Below are positions 1 through 10,132 of a stretch of 64,000 nt of DNA, piece after piece. The notes below the pieces were generated by a model. It saw nothing but the letters and a program-made list of their open reading frames with translations, had not been told where the DNA came from and did not search any database. Source of the DNA: Opitutia bacterium (lineage in GTDB: Bacteria; Verrucomicrobiota; Verrucomicrobiia; Opitutales; Opitutaceae). The stretch's first letter is position 1. Each line of letters starts with the position of its first letter. The stretch spans positions 1-64,000 of the forward strand of contig CANJCM010000012.1 of assembly GCA_947472765.1 (NCBI GenBank), written 5' to 3'. Position numbers and translations under genes: made by a program.

Positions 1-30
1 CCCTGCCACCCCACGGCTGAAGGCGGGGAA

Positions 31-53
31 GGGAGGGAGCTTCGCCCCCTCCC
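31..53. repeat. GC-rich hairpin at window edge
   Basis: Two 7-nt arms (GGGAGGG at 31-37, CCCTCCC at 47-53) can pair around a short loop. There is no clear U-run on either strand, so I do not call it a terminator. It sits downstream of the parC homologue and may belong to a feature beyond the window. Confidence 0.4.
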
Positions 54-95
54 TTTGACCCTCCCCATAAATATTTTACTTCCGCCAATCCCAAA

Positions 96-140
96 AGTGT
101 CAGCGATGATATGGCGGTAAGTGTCAGCGATGAGTGGCGG
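96..140. repeat. Two direct copies of AGTGTCAGCGATGA with TGGCGG
   Basis: The 14-mer AGTGTCAGCGATGA occurs at 96-109 and again at 120-133, each followed by TGGCGG (directly in the second, after TA in the first). Closely spaced direct repeats of this kind occur near the ends of IS21-type elements. No transposase is visible in the 240 bp before the first gene, so a mobile-element end is inference only. Confidence 0.4.
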
Positions 141-180
141 GGTGCCCGAGCCCTGCCCCTACAACTTTCGCCTGATACTT

Positions 181-207
181 GTAGGGACGCGCCTCGTGCG
201 CGCCCGA
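181..207 (+). repeat. REP-like hairpin, family A
   Basis: Matches the recurring motif GTAGGGGCGCGCCTCGTGCG with one change. The core is a GC arm, loop CTCGT, GC arm. Family A also occurs at 10039, 16076, 30793, 39830, 50571 and 52106, always between genes. Confidence 0.7.
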
Positions 208-239
208 TTGCGGACTGCCCGGTCGCGAAACTGCCCTGA

Positions 240-2381
240 CTAACCGAGAGCCAGATCGATCCGCTTCACATCCTTCACGGGCCATTTGCTGACCGTGAGC
301 CCCTTCGCGCTCCGGCTGCTGAGCGGAACGGGCACGAGATCGAAATCGAGCTCCCGCACGCGGGCGCCGCTGCGACCATCGATGGAAACGTGGAGCTTCT
401 TCGGCATGTCCTTCTCCGTCTTGCTGACGTCGAGGTAGATGATGTGTGAGCCCTCGGATTTGGTGAGCGGGTAGAGTTTGTCCCGCGAGAGGCCGCCGAT
501 CTGGAAGCGCTTCGCAAAGGCCTTCCCGGACTCTTTGTCCTGGTAAACCATCGTGTAAAAATTCGGGTCACCGTCCTTCGGGAAAACGCCGCAGTGAATG
601 ATGTCGCGGCCCATGAAAACCTTGTCCGCGACTTTGGAAACCTTGAGCGAGCCGTCGCGCATGATGCAGATCGCGCTGTCGAGAATCGTGCACTCCTGGA
701 TGAACTCGTGCTGGCGCCAGTTGAGTCCGATGAAGCCGTCCTCGCGATTCACGTACAGGCGCTGGTTCGCGGACACGACCTCGGAAGCATTGATCTGCTC
801 GATCTCGTCGTACTGGGTCCGGCGCTTGATGCCCTTGCCGTATTTCTCCTGCAGCATCTCGAACCAGGCAATCGCGTAGGCTGTGAGATTCTTGAGATGG
901 GTCTTCGTCTCCTTGATGCCCGCCTCAATCTTCTTGAGCGCCTCGTCGGCCTGGAAGCGGTTGTAGGCGGAGATGCGCTTGATGCGAATCTCCGTCAGTC
1001 GCGTGATGTCCTCCTCGGTCACCGGACGCCGGAGCGTCTTCACGAAGGGCTTCAAGCCCTCCTGAATTTCTTCGAGCACGCTCGCCCATGTCTTCGACTT
1101 CTCGATCCGGCGGTAGATGCGTTCCTCGATGAAGATGCGCTCGAGGGAATCCCAGTGCCACTGCTGCTCCAGTTCCTCGAGCTTGATCTCAAGCTCCTGC
1201 TTCAGGAGGTCCTTCGTGCGGTCCACGGAACGCCTGAGGATCTCCTTCACGCCGAGGAACTGCGGCTTGTCGTTCTCGATCACGCACGCCGCCGGCGCGA
1301 GGTTCTGCTGGCAGCCCGTGAAAACGTACAACTGCTGTGTCACCTGATCGGGGTCGCTGCCCTGCGGCAGGTGCACGAGGATTTCCACGGTGTCGGCCGT
1401 GTTGTCGTCGACATGGCGGACCTTGATCTTGCCCTTCGCGTTCGCCGCGAGGATCGACTCGATGAGAGATTCCGTCGTCGCACCGAAAGGCAGCTCCGTG
1501 ATTGCCAGCAGGTATTTCGAACGCTGCTCAATCCGGGCGCGGACTTTGACGCGGCCGCCACGCTCGCCGTCGTTGTACTCGGAAAAATCCGCCGTGCCGC
1601 CCGTCGCGAAGTCCGGGAAGATTCGGAATGTCTTTCCCTGGAGGTGATTGATCGCTGCCCGACAGAGATCGTTGAAATTGTGCGGCAGGATCTTGGTCGA
1701 AAGTCCAACCGCGATACCTTCGGCGCCGTCGAGCAGCACGAGCGGGAACTTCGCCGGCAGCGTCACGGGCTCGCGGGCGCGGCCGTCGTAGCTGAGCTGC
1801 CAGGTCGTGGTCTTCGGATTGAAGAGCACATCTTTCGCGAAACCCGTCAGCCGCGCCTCGATGTAGCGCGGCGCCGCCGCCTCGTCTCCGGTAAGCGTGT
1901 TGCCGAAGTTGCCCTGCGGCTCGATCAGGTAGCCGCGCTGGCCCATGCCGACGAGCGCCGCGCCAATCGAGGCGTCACCGTGCGGATGAAAACGCATCGT
2001 CGCACCGACGATGTTGGCCACCTTGTGGAAACGGCCGTCGTCCATCTCCCACAACGTGTGGAGAATCCGGCGCTGCACGGGCTTCAGCCCGTCGTCGATG
2101 TGCGGCACCGCGCGATCGAGAATGACATAGCTGGCGTACTCCAGAAACCAGCTCCGGTAACTCGTCGCGAGCGGCGAGTCTTCGTCCTGCACTTTCTCCC
2201 CGCCGCGACGCGGCGGTGGCGGCAGCACTGGCGCCGGGACCAGGCTCGTCTCCGCCGGGGGAATCGCGGCGGTCTCCTCGTTACTGCGCATCGGCTCTGC
2301 GCTCCTGCCGGTGGGCCCAGCGGCGGCACCGAGGGGCAATTCAGACTGGTCGGAGTTCCGGGAGGCTTTCTTCTTCGGCAT
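240..2381 (-). CDS. parC: DNA topoisomerase IV subunit A (ParC/GyrA family)
   Basis: Breakage-reunion subunit of a type IIA topoisomerase, which with ParE decatenates and relaxes DNA using ATP. From the chosen ATG (MPKKK) it is 713 aa. A low-complexity, Pro-rich N-terminal tail of about 65 residues precedes the winged-helix domain. The QRDR-type segment FHPHGDASIG lies at 131-140 and the catalytic tyrosine is Y173 in PRYIEARL. A coiled-coil region follows, then a short C-terminal domain without an obvious GyrA box, which fits ParC better than GyrA. A longer in-frame start at 2540 would add 53 low-quality residues and is not preferred. It is transcribed last in a minus-strand series parE, FIST, histidine kinase, parC, and the 251-bp gap to the kinase gene may hold its own promoter. 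Family assignment is secure; ParC over a second GyrA is inferred from pairing with the ParE-like gene. Confidence 0.93.
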   Translation of the reverse strand: MPKKKASRNSDQSELPLGAAAGPTGRSAEPMRSNEETAAIPPAETSLVPAPVLPPPPRRGGEKVQDEDSPLATSYRSWFLEYASYVILDRAVPHIDDGLKPVQRRILHTLWEMDDGRFHKVANIVGATMRFHPHGDASIGAALVGMGQRGYLIEPQGNFGNTLTGDEAAAPRYIEARLTGFAKDVLFNPKTTTWQLSYDGRAREPVTLPAKFPLVLLDGAEGIAVGLSTKILPHNFNDLCRAAINHLQGKTFRIFPDFATGGTADFSEYNDGERGGRVKVRARIEQRSKYLLAITELPFGATTESLIESILAANAKGKIKVRHVDDNTADTVEILVHLPQGSDPDQVTQQLYVFTGCQQNLAPAACVIENDKPQFLGVKEILRRSVDRTKDLLKQELEIKLEELEQQWHWDSLERIFIEERIYRRIEKSKTWASVLEEIQEGLKPFVKTLRRPVTEEDITRLTEIRIKRISAYNRFQADEALKKIEAGIKETKTHLKNLTAYAIAWFEMLQEKYGKGIKRRTQYDEIEQINASEVVSANQRLYVNREDGFIGLNWRQHEFIQECTILDSAICIMRDGSLKVSKVADKVFMGRDIIHCGVFPKDGDPNFYTMVYQDKESGKAFAKRFQIGGLSRDKLYPLTKSEGSHIIYLDVSKTEKDMPKKLHVSIDGRSGARVRELDFDLVPVPLSSRSAKGLTVSKWPVKDVKRIDLALG

Positions 2382-2632
2382 TGCGCGCAGATCGAGCCCG
2401 AACGCTGCCACGCTGGACCCACGCGTCAAGGGACTCGTTGGCCAGGATTCAGACCCGATCCGCTGCAGGGCGATCGCGCGGGGCGATCCGCGCTGCCCGG
2501 CGTGCCACCAAGCCTCCCGGGAGATCGACGCAAGGGACAATCATCCCTGCCGCCGGCGCAGCAGCCAGCCATGCATCCCGGGTTCCGGACCGAGCAGTCA
2601 GCGCCGGCTAGATCCGGAGATTGAAATCCCGG

Positions 2633-4585
2633 CTAAGCCCGCAACTCGTGAAGATCACCCTGCAAGGAGGAGTGGGCCCGGGCCAGGGCGCCCATCAGGT
2701 TCTGCAGCCGGACCGGTTTGCTGAGATAATCATTCATGCCCGCACTCACGCACGCCTGCTGATCTTCCTTCCGCGTATTGGCCGTGAGCGCGATGATGTA
2801 TGGCGGCGTCCCGGGAGGGACGTGCTGACGCAACCGGCGAGTCGCCTCCAACCCGTCGAGCTCCGGCATCTGGATGTCCATTAGCACCACGTCGGCCGGC
2901 TCCTGCGCCAGTCGTTCCAAAAGCAGACGGCCATTTGCGACGGCCTCCACGCGATAGCCCAGACGATCGAGGGTCTGGATAATCACTTTGCAGTTCGCCA
3001 CATTGTCCTCGGCGACGAGGATTTTCAGCGGGTGTCGCAGCGCGAAATCGCGATCAAACGGAGCGGAAAGCTTTCGCGGCGCAGCTCCCGCGCGGCCTCC
3101 CCGCAGTGCGGCAATCATAAGAGCGTGCAAATGGGAGGGGGCAACCGGCTTCGCGATCTCAATTCCCATCGGAATCTGATTCTCGGAGGCGCCGCCCGGT
3201 GGCGTCAGCACGACGATCGGCGTCAACCCGGCGCTAGATTTTTGCGCAAGAGCGGACGCCAGGTGTGCGGCATTCCGACTCGGCGTACGGATGTCGAGCA
3301 GGATCAAATCGAACGACTCACCCTCCTCGAGAAGGTCGACGGCGATGCGGCTATCGGCGATCGAAGTGACAATCACATCCCACGTCCCGAGATACGCTGT
3401 CAGGTGCTGGTTATCCTCCATGTCGTCGTAGACGAAGAGCACGCGTCGTCCGCGCAGGGTGGCGTTGGCTTGGCCTTCCGATGGAACGCTGGCATCCGGA
3501 CAACGGCTGGCGTTGATCTCGAACTCGAAACGTGAGCCCTCTCCAACCCGGCTACGGAGGCGAATCTCCCCCCCAAACAGCTCGACGAGCCGCGCAGAGA
3601 TGACGAGCCCGAGCCCGGTGCCACCATACTCTCGCGTCGTCGAGGAATCTACCTGCGAGAACGGCTTAAAAAGCCGGTCCATCCGATCTTCCGGAATTCC
3701 AATGCCAGTATCTTGAATCGCAAACCGGCACCGCCAGCCCGCTTCTTCAGGCGTAATGGAGACGGACACAACGATCTTCCCATGCGCGGTGAACTTGACC
3801 GCATTCCCGACCAAGTTAACGAGAATCTGGCGCAGTCGTATCGGATCGGTCCTGATCTTCGTCGGTAAATCTGAAGGACAATCCAGCAGCAGTCCGATGC
3901 CTTTTTGCGCACACCGCAGGGCGAACAGTCCCATGACTTGTTCAAGGCAATTCCTCAGGTCGACGGACTCTTCCAAGAGTTCCAGCCGGCCGGCTTCAAT
4001 CTTGGAAAAATCCAGGAGGTCAGAGATGATATCCAACAGTGAATTTCCGCTATCCCGGATGGTCTCGACGTGATCGCGCTGATCCGGCGCCAGTGGCGAA
4101 TCGAGCAGGAGACTGCTGATCCCGATGATCGCGTTCAGCGGCGTGCGAATCTCATGACTCATGTTCGCGAGGAAGGTGCTCTTGGCCTGATTGGCAGATT
4201 CGGCCGCTTCCTTCGCACTCCTCATCGCGTCATCGACTTCTTTCCGCCGCCGGATCGTTTCCTCCAGCGAGCCTGTGAGGGAAAGCAAATCGCTCTCGAG
4301 GTCACCGTCGCAGCCGACTTCAGTCGGGCGCAGCGCGCGGACCGCGACCTGGAGGCGCTCGAGCACTGCAAGATTGTGCGTATTTTGCCGCGCGAGTTGT
4401 TCGTTAAGTTCAATCAACTCCCGCGAACTCAAATCCATGGCCCGCTCCGAGAGCTTCTGGTCGCTGTCGTACTGGCAGTACGCCTCGTCGACCGCCTCTA
4501 ACAAGGCGACCACGTTCGACGGGAGCGTTTCGGAACCAGCGACATGCTTTTTCAGCTGACGCTCCAGCAAACGGTGTCGCTTCAT
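2633..4585 (-). CDS. Soluble hybrid sensor histidine kinase with two receiver domains
   Basis: Cytoplasmic hybrid kinase of 650 aa. The N-terminal region (about 40-135) is charged and probably coiled-coil, with no membrane segment. The HisKA domain carries H144 in [10 protein letters not shown]. The HATPase domain shows N261, DTGIGI at 292-297 and GGTGLGL at 321-327. Receiver 1 (about 382-490) keeps an acidic pair in VYDDMEDN and D431 in LLDIRTP. Receiver 2 (about 520-635) has EDN, D570 in VLMDIQMP and K623. No output domain is present, so phosphate must go to a separate partner. The start is fixed by a 4-bp ATGA overlap with the upstream FIST gene; the 66-residue upstream extension would lie inside that gene. 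The coupling implies that the FIST protein is the sensory input. Confidence 0.92.
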   Translation of the reverse strand: MKRHRLLERQLKKHVAGSETLPSNVVALLEAVDEAYCQYDSDQKLSERAMDLSSRELIELNEQLARQNTHNLAVLERLQVAVRALRPTEVGCDGDLESDLLSLTGSLEETIRRRKEVDDAMRSAKEAAESANQAKSTFLANMSHEIRTPLNAIIGISSLLLDSPLAPDQRDHVETIRDSGNSLLDIISDLLDFSKIEAGRLELLEESVDLRNCLEQVMGLFALRCAQKGIGLLLDCPSDLPTKIRTDPIRLRQILVNLVGNAVKFTAHGKIVVSVSITPEEAGWRCRFAIQDTGIGIPEDRMDRLFKPFSQVDSSTTREYGGTGLGLVISARLVELFGGEIRLRSRVGEGSRFEFEINASRCPDASVPSEGQANATLRGRRVLFVYDDMEDNQHLTAYLGTWDVIVTSIADSRIAVDLLEEGESFDLILLDIRTPSRNAAHLASALAQKSSAGLTPIVVLTPPGGASENQIPMGIEIAKPVAPSHLHALMIAALRGGRAGAAPRKLSAPFDRDFALRHPLKILVAEDNVANCKVIIQTLDRLGYRVEAVANGRLLLERLAQEPADVVLMDIQMPELDGLEATRRLRQHVPPGTPPYIIALTANTRKEDQQACVSAGMNDYLSKPVRLQNLMGALARAHSSLQGDLHELRA

Positions 4586-5712
4586 AGATCCTCCCGAATC
4601 GAGGTGATCGTCATAGTCTGATTGTGCAACTGGCAGGCCCCACTGCTGTCGGCCGGAGCCAATTCTCCATAGGAGTAGAAACCGGTCAGAACGACGTCGG
4701 TGCCCAGCAAGTCTTGAACCGCCTCGGTTTCCTCCTCGATTCTCTGCCCGAGAACGATCCGGCGTCCGACGCAGCTCACGCAAATCGCCAGTTGTGGCAT
4801 CTTCAGTTTTCCCGCGATTTCGGCGGCTTGGACGGCGCCGTCAATGAGGTCTTCGTACGACGCGCGCATGAAGCGAACCCGGGCCCCAAGGGGGATGTCA
4901 CCGGCGAAGGTCATGGACTCCTCCTGGTCGTCGATCGAAAGAATCGTGCGCACCACCGGGCTGGCGGAACCCACGGTTACGCCCAAGGGAAAGCGCAGCG
5001 CTGAGCCGGGCAATTTCACGGCATGTTCGCCGAGATAACTCTTGTAGAGGGCGAGCGCCGACTTGCCATCGAGCTCATGGAGAACATTGCCGATGGACCG
5101 GGTGACGGCGCGCTCCGGACCAAAGGGCTCCCAACCACCCGAAATGGCGAAAGCCGTCTTCAAGTGCTTGCCGTAAAAGGCCACCGCCACGACCCGCCCG
5201 GGCACGGGCTTTTCATCAAGGCCTACCAGGGTTTTCTCGAAACGATCGCCATCACCGGCCAATCCGCCGGTGAGCCTGACACCATCGGGCAGCGTTTCAT
5301 TAAACCCCCGCGCCAGCTCGGCACCGTTTACCAACCCACCATCTGATATCGCAAAGACGTGCACCAATTCCGGCCCGATCAGCCGCCGCGCGAGATCCTG
5401 ACCAGCGGCGTAGCTCTCCCGGGGGCTGGAAACCCGGGTCGCTTCGCACCAGACGCGGCTTCTTTCCAGCGCCACGGCAATGGACGTCAGCTTGTCTTCG
5501 GTCACCTCGGTGCCCGTAATCTCTCCAGACGTGGAGGCGGCAACGATCTGCGCGCCGGGATAACAACGCCTGACATCCTCCAATCCCTCACCCGCGTCTA
5601 ACAGGTACCGCCCACCAAAGACGAGCACGAGCTGGGCCTTCAACTGCCCCAGGCTCCCGGTGCGAATTTTCCAGCCGGAGGCGGGATCAAAGAAACGTTG
5701 CTCCAATTTCAT
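4582..5712 (-). CDS. FIST domain sensory protein (FIST_N plus FIST_C)
   Basis: A 376-aa soluble protein with the FIST_N/FIST_C arrangement: ASTSGEITG near 58-66, [10 protein letters not shown] near 148-157, and a C-terminal FIST_C with CVSCVGRR and the ending [13 protein letters not shown] proteins are proposed intracellular small-molecule sensors (amino acids have been suggested) that usually pair with signalling domains. It overlaps the histidine kinase gene by 4 bp (ATGA), so the two are very likely co-translated as a sensor and kinase. It starts 47 bp after the parE stop. The ligand cannot be read from sequence. Confidence 0.9.
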   Translation of the reverse strand: MKLEQRFFDPASGWKIRTGSLGQLKAQLVLVFGGRYLLDAGEGLEDVRRCYPGAQIVAASTSGEITGTEVTEDKLTSIAVALERSRVWCEATRVSSPRESYAAGQDLARRLIGPELVHVFAISDGGLVNGAELARGFNETLPDGVRLTGGLAGDGDRFEKTLVGLDEKPVPGRVVAVAFYGKHLKTAFAISGGWEPFGPERAVTRSIGNVLHELDGKSALALYKSYLGEHAVKLPGSALRFPLGVTVGSASPVVRTILSIDDQEESMTFAGDIPLGARVRFMRASYEDLIDGAVQAAEIAGKLKMPQLAICVSCVGRRIVLGQRIEEETEAVQDLLGTDVVLTGFYSYGELAPADSSGACQLHNQTMTITSIREDL

Positions 5713-5759
5713 CGGCAGAGTTCAGGGAACACCGCCGCATTGGTCGAAACCTAAAAAAG

Positions 5760-7607
5760 TCAGCTCTCGATCGCCACTAAGTCCTTCTCTATTCGTAGAT
5801 TGTCGATAATAAATTCCTGACGCTCGGGCGTATTTTTACCCATAAAAAAGCCGAGCAAATCGTCGCTGTTGTGGAGATGAGCCAGCGTCACCGGCTCGAG
5901 CCGGATATTCTCGCCGATGAAATCCTTGAACTCACCGGCGGAAATCTCGCCGAGACCTTTGAACCGTGTGATCTCGTGACTCGCCCCAAGCTCCGCGATC
6001 GCCGCCTGCTTCTCGGCCTCGGAGTAGCAGTACATCGTCCGCTTCTTGTTCCGCACGCGGAAGAGCGGCGTATCGAGGATGTAGAGGTGGCCGTTGCGGA
6101 TGAGATCGGGAAAGAACTGCAGGAAGAAGGAAATCAGCAGCAGCCGGATATGCATGCCGTCGACGTCAGCATCGGTCGCGATCACCACCTTGTTGTAACG
6201 CAGCCCGTCGAGGCCTTCCTCCACGTTGAGCGCCGACTGGAGGAGGTGAAACTCCTCGTTCTCGTAAATCACCTTCTTCGACAGCCCGTAGGTGTTGAGC
6301 GGCTTGCCCTTCAGGGCGAACACCGCCTGCGTCTGGACATCGCGCGTCGCCGTGAGCGACCCGGCGGCGGAGTCGCCCTCCACGATGAAGAGCGTGCTCT
6401 CCTCGTTGCGCGGCGAACGGTCGCCGAGATGCACGCGGCAGTCGCGCAGCTTGCGGTTGTGCAGTGACGCCTTCTTGGCGCGTTCCCGGGCAAGACTTCG
6501 AATCCCTGCCAGTTCCTTTCGCTCGCGCTCGTTCTCTTCGATCTTGTTCTTGAGCGTCTCCGTCGTCTCCCGGTTCTTGTGCAGGAATCCGTCGAGGGCC
6601 TGCTGCATGAACTTGCCGACAAATTCCTTCAGGCTCGGCCCGTCGGGCCCGATGTTGGCTGAGCCGAGCTTGGTCTTCGTCTGCGACTCGAACACCGGCT
6701 CCATCACGCGCACGGCAACGGCGGCATCGATCGCCTGCCGCACGTCCGCCGCGTCGTAGTCCTTCTTGAAGAAATTCCGGACGGTATCGACCAGCGCTTC
6801 GCGAAATGCCGTCAGGTGCGTGCCGCCCATCGTGGTGTGCTGGCCGTTGACGAACGAGTAGTATTCCTCGCCGTAGTGCGCCCCGTGGGTAAAGGCGACC
6901 TCGATGTCTTCTCCTTCGAGATGGATGATCGGATACAGCGGTTCGCCACTGAGGTTCTTCGTCAGGAGATCGCGCAGGCCGTGCTCCGACTTGAAGACTT
7001 TGCCGTTGAACGTGAGCGTCAGCCCTCGGTTCAGGAACGCGTAGTTCCACAGCATGTCCTCGATGAACTCGGGCCGGAACCGGAAGTCTTTGCCGAAAAG
7101 AGCCTCGTCCGGGACGAATTCGATCAGCGTGCCGTTGCGCTCCTCGGACTTCGCAACCTTGTGCTCCTTCTTCAGCCGGCCCTTCTCGAATTCGACGAGC
7201 TTCGTCTGGCCGTCCCGGAAGGCTTGCGCCCGATACTCGATCGCCAGGGCGTTGACCGCTTTCTGGCCGACGCCGTTCAAGCCGACTGATTTCTGGAAGG
7301 TCTCACTGTCGTACTTCGCGCCCGTGTTGATGATCGAGACGCAGTCGATCAGCTTGCCGAGCGGGATGCCGCGGCCGTAGTCCCGGACCCGGAGCCGGTT
7401 TTCCTGCAGCTCGATCTCGATCTTGCGACCGAAGCCCATCGTGAATTCGTCGATGCAGTTGTCGATCGTCTCCTTGAGCAGGACGTAGATGCCGTCCTCA
7501 GCGTGGGTACCATTGCCGAGTCGTCCGATGTACATGCCTGGCCGCAACCGGATGTGCTCGAGCGAAGAAAGGGTCTTGATGCTGGCTTCGGTGTAGGCTT
7601 GGGCCAT
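5760..7607 (-). CDS. parE: DNA topoisomerase IV subunit B (ParE/GyrB family)
   Basis: ATPase subunit of topoisomerase IV, 615 aa from the ATG giving MAQAYTEAS. The GHKL ATPase shows E46 and N50 in [10 protein letters not shown] and GRGIPLG at 78-84. A transducer domain follows. The TOPRIM domain has VEGDSAAGS at 409-417 and metal-binding acidic residues in DADVDG at 479-484. The length fits a short ParE/GyrB without the proteobacterial insert. An in-frame start 41 codons upstream would run into the leader of the divergent gene and is not preferred. It is first in the minus-strand series that ends with parC, and head-to-head with the AsmA-like gene across about 160 bp. Confidence 0.94.
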   Translation of the reverse strand: MAQAYTEASIKTLSSLEHIRLRPGMYIGRLGNGTHAEDGIYVLLKETIDNCIDEFTMGFGRKIEIELQENRLRVRDYGRGIPLGKLIDCVSIINTGAKYDSETFQKSVGLNGVGQKAVNALAIEYRAQAFRDGQTKLVEFEKGRLKKEHKVAKSEERNGTLIEFVPDEALFGKDFRFRPEFIEDMLWNYAFLNRGLTLTFNGKVFKSEHGLRDLLTKNLSGEPLYPIIHLEGEDIEVAFTHGAHYGEEYYSFVNGQHTTMGGTHLTAFREALVDTVRNFFKKDYDAADVRQAIDAAVAVRVMEPVFESQTKTKLGSANIGPDGPSLKEFVGKFMQQALDGFLHKNRETTETLKNKIEENERERKELAGIRSLARERAKKASLHNRKLRDCRVHLGDRSPRNEESTLFIVEGDSAAGSLTATRDVQTQAVFALKGKPLNTYGLSKKVIYENEEFHLLQSALNVEEGLDGLRYNKVVIATDADVDGMHIRLLLISFFLQFFPDLIRNGHLYILDTPLFRVRNKKRTMYCYSEAEKQAAIAELGASHEITRFKGLGEISAGEFKDFIGENIRLEPVTLAHLHNSDDLLGFFMGKNTPERQEFIIDNLRIEKDLVAIES

Positions 7608-7769
7608 GGAAATTTTAAATGCGCGTTCGCTGCGCCCAGCGTCCAACCGCGAGCGGGGCTGACAAGCGAAATTCTCGGACGCCAGGTTGTTGACTGACTT
7701 CCGTCTCCGCGCCTGATGCTTGCGCCGCAACTCCGCGCACCTCAGCTTCGCCGTCCCGCGCCTACCTTT

Positions 7770-8480
7770 ATGAAAAAGATCCTGCTCATCGTCTCTGCGT
7801 CTGTCGTCGCCCTGGTCGCGATTGGTGCCGTCGTCATGTGGTTCTTCCTGGGCTCGATCGTGACCGCGGGCGTCAACAGCTTTGGCCCCAAGATCACCCA
7901 GACGAAGGTCGTCCTCGCCGGCGCGAAGATCTCGCCCTTCACCGGCAGCGGGACCCTCACCGGCCTCGAAATCGGAAACCCCACCGGCTGGAGCGACGCC
8001 AACCTCGCCTCACTCGGCCGCATTCACCTCGATGTCGCCCCGCTTTCCCTCCTCGGCGACCACATCGTGATCAACGAAATCAGCATCGAGGCGCCCGAGT
8101 TCAACTACGAGACCAAGCTCGTGAACAGCAACGTGGCCGCCCTGCTGAAGAACATCGAGCAGTTCACGGGCGGCAAGGATCCGGCCAAGCCCGAGGCGGG
8201 CGGGAAATCGGTGAAGTTCGCGGTGAAGAAATTCCGGCTGCAGAACGGCTGGGTCCGGGTCGGCGTCGGCCCCGCGGCCCTCAAGCTCCCGATGCCGCCG
8301 ATCGAACTCACCAACCTCGGCACGGCCGAGGGCGGCATCACGCCCGATCAGTTGGTCGTGGCCGTCATGCGCAGCGTCACCACCAGCATCGTTTCCGCGA
8401 CGACCCAGGCAGCCGGCAAGATTGGCGGGACCGCAGGCGCCGCCGCCGCCGAGGCGCTGAAGGGTCTGTTTAAAAAGTAG
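7770..8480 (+). CDS. AsmA-like membrane-anchored protein
   Basis: A 236-aa protein with one N-terminal membrane segment (about residues 3-26) followed by a mostly beta region. The stretch from about 30 to 110, with [16 protein letters not shown] and [14 protein letters not shown], resembles AsmA/YicH-type repeats seen in envelope-assembly and lipid-transport proteins. The C-terminal third is Ala/Gly rich with a lysine tail. It probably faces the periplasm. It is divergent from parE; no partner gene points to a specific role. Assigned by local similarity only. Confidence 0.6.
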   Translation: MKKILLIVSASVVALVAIGAVVMWFFLGSIVTAGVNSFGPKITQTKVVLAGAKISPFTGSGTLTGLEIGNPTGWSDANLASLGRIHLDVAPLSLLGDHIVINEISIEAPEFNYETKLVNSNVAALLKNIEQFTGGKDPAKPEAGGKSVKFAVKKFRLQNGWVRVGVGPAALKLPMPPIELTNLGTAEGGITPDQLVVAVMRSVTTSIVSATTQAAGKIGGTAGAAAAEALKGLFKK

Positions 8481-8511
8481 GGCGGAAAGGCTGCGCTCGC
8501 ACGCGGGGCGT

Positions 8512-8542
8512 GGATATTTTCGATTCTCGATTTTCGATTGGA
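8512..8542. repeat. AT-rich GATTTTCGATT-type repeat, family H
   Basis: Short units of the form GATTTTCGATTCTCGATTTT repeat with about 10-nt spacing. Related stretches lie at 29251, 30570 and 49370, each next to a gene boundary. It lies in the 253-bp gap after the AsmA-like gene; the rest of that gap shows nothing recognisable. Confidence 0.6.
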
Positions 8543-8733
8543 GGGCACCAGGCTCTGAATTCTGGATCTGCGAAACCGGCCAAACCACCGAGCCGGCGCG
8601 GCCGATGCTTTGTGCCTTCGTGGTTAATCCGGATTGATCCGGCACTGTGCCGGTCCGCCTCCCGCACACCTGACTCGGTTGGCTCCTCCGTGGTTCGTTG
8701 ACGCCCGCCCAGCCACGCGCTGCGCTCCATGGG

Positions 8734-9390
8734 ATGAAAGTCACCTACTACCTCGAAGTCACCTCATCCTGGTGTTTCTGGACGGAGCCGATGTGGGCGC
8801 AATTGAAGGCCCGCTACGCCGGCCGCGTCGAGTTTGCGTGGCAGATCGCGCAGATGAACGCGTCCGATTACCCGCGGTCGCAGGCGCAGTGTGACTGGTT
8901 CTACCGGCGGAGCGGGATGATCATGCAGTCGCCGTTCATGCTCAATTCCGGTTGGTTTGAACCCGTGGCAGAAGGTGCGATCGTGGCGCCCAATCTGGTC
9001 GCCGAAGCCGGTCGCGACTTCGGCATCCACGGCGACGAGATCCGCCTCGCGCTCGCGCACGCCGGGGAACGCGAGGGCCGGAAGATTCTTCGCCTGGATG
9101 TGGCCGTCGCGCTCGCCGCCGCCGCCGGGGGCATCGAGGCGGCGAAACTTCGGACCGCGGCCGAGTCACCGGCGGTCCGGGCCCGCATTGAGGCGAGCAC
9201 CAAGCGTTTCGCCGAGCACCAGGTTTCCCAGCGGCCGATGTTCGTCCTCGAGGATGCGATTGGCGACAAGGCGGTGTTCTCCGGACTCGTCCGCATCGAG
9301 CCACTCGCCGCCACGATCGACGCGATGCTCGCCGACACCGCGGCCTACGCGGCCCACGCCGCCCACTTCGGCGGACCGCCGGCGAGTTGA
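8734..9390 (+). CDS. DsbA-family thioredoxin-fold oxidoreductase
   Basis: A 218-aa protein with no signal peptide. Its N-terminus, YYLEVTSSWCFWTEPMW, follows the DsbA/FrnE/2-hydroxychromene-2-carboxylate isomerase pattern of a beta strand leading to S-x-W-C. Only one cysteine (C14) is present where DsbA has CxxC. That suggests a glutathione-S-transferase kappa or isomerase-like role rather than disulfide oxidation. QRPMFVLED near 180 matches the family cis-Pro region. The start is the ATG 36 bp inside the longest frame, placing the beta strand at residue 2. The next gene (TPR) is 93 bp downstream on the same strand. Confidence 0.72.
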   Translation: MKVTYYLEVTSSWCFWTEPMWAQLKARYAGRVEFAWQIAQMNASDYPRSQAQCDWFYRRSGMIMQSPFMLNSGWFEPVAEGAIVAPNLVAEAGRDFGIHGDEIRLALAHAGEREGRKILRLDVAVALAAAAGGIEAAKLRTAAESPAVRARIEASTKRFAEHQVSQRPMFVLEDAIGDKAVFSGLVRIEPLAATIDAMLADTAAYAAHAAHFGGPPAS

Positions 9391-9483
9391 GCTCCTCCGC
9401 CCAGACCGTCCCACGGCAATGGTCCCATTCGGCGGAAGCGTCGGCGCAGCCGGAAAGTTGACCGGAGGCGACCGCACGACACG

Positions 9484-9984
9484 ATGCCGACCATGCGCAC
9501 CGACCAGCACCTGACCCACGTTGAGGGCTACCTCGCGTTGGGGATGCTCGCCGAGGCGGCCGCCGAACTGGATCGTATCCCGCCTCCCGACTGCGACACG
9601 GTCACGGTCCTCGATTACCGGCTGAGCGTGCTCCAAGCCCAGGAGAACTGGCCGGAACTCGCGCGGATTGCATCCATCATTGCGAAACGCACCCCGCACG
9701 ACGCGGCCGCCTGGGTCACGTGGGCCTATGCCACCCGCCGCGCCGTCTCCATCGTCGAGGCCGAGAAGATTCTTTACGAAGCGTCCGTGCGGCATCCGGA
9801 CGACGCGACCATCCAGTTCAATCTCGGCTGCTACGCCTGCCAGCAAGGCAAGCTCGAGGCGGCCCGGCGGCGTGTGAAACACGCGATCTTGCTCGACCCC
9901 TTGTTCAAGGAAACGGCCGCCACCGATCCCGATCTGGCACCCTTGCGCGAGAGCACCGAGGCCGACGGAACGAAGCCGTCGTGA
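9484..9984 (+). CDS. Tetratricopeptide-repeat protein
   Basis: A 166-aa soluble protein with helical pairs typical of TPRs: YLALGMLAEAAAEL near 15-28, a central pair near 60-85, and FNLGCYACQQGKLEAARRRV near 118-137 (a good TPR consensus). No signal peptide or catalytic motif. It is likely a protein-interaction scaffold; partner unknown. An alternative ATG four codons in is equally possible. Confidence 0.75.
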   Translation: MPTMRTDQHLTHVEGYLALGMLAEAAAELDRIPPPDCDTVTVLDYRLSVLQAQENWPELARIASIIAKRTPHDAAAWVTWAYATRRAVSIVEAEKILYEASVRHPDDATIQFNLGCYACQQGKLEAARRRVKHAILLDPLFKETAATDPDLAPLRESTEADGTKPS

Positions 9985-10038
9985 GCGTTCGGTCCGGTTA
10001 AATCCGATTAAGTCGAAGGATAGCCGGTAAGATATGGA

Positions 10039-10105
10039 GGGCGCGCACGAGGCACGCCCCTACGAAGTGCGGTGGCCGCGTGAAGGGGCGTGGCTTGTCC
10101 ACGCC
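10039..10105. repeat. Pair of REP-like hairpins, family A
   Basis: A family A hairpin in reverse orientation (10039-10063, GGGCGCGCACGAGGCACG start) is followed about 20 bp later by a variant hairpin with arms GGCGTGG/CCACGCC and loop CTTGT (10084-10105). They fill the gap between the convergent TPR and PanE-like genes, so a role in 3'-end stabilisation is plausible but unproven. Confidence 0.65.
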
Positions 10106-10132
10106 TTCCGGCTACTCAAATTCCAGACGCCT

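Noticed and set aside
594-2624. Long plus-strand reading frame opposite parC
   Set aside because: It mirrors the topoisomerase gene codon for codon in a GC-rich genome, has no recognisable domain, and is rich in Arg/Leu/Val as expected for an antisense shadow.
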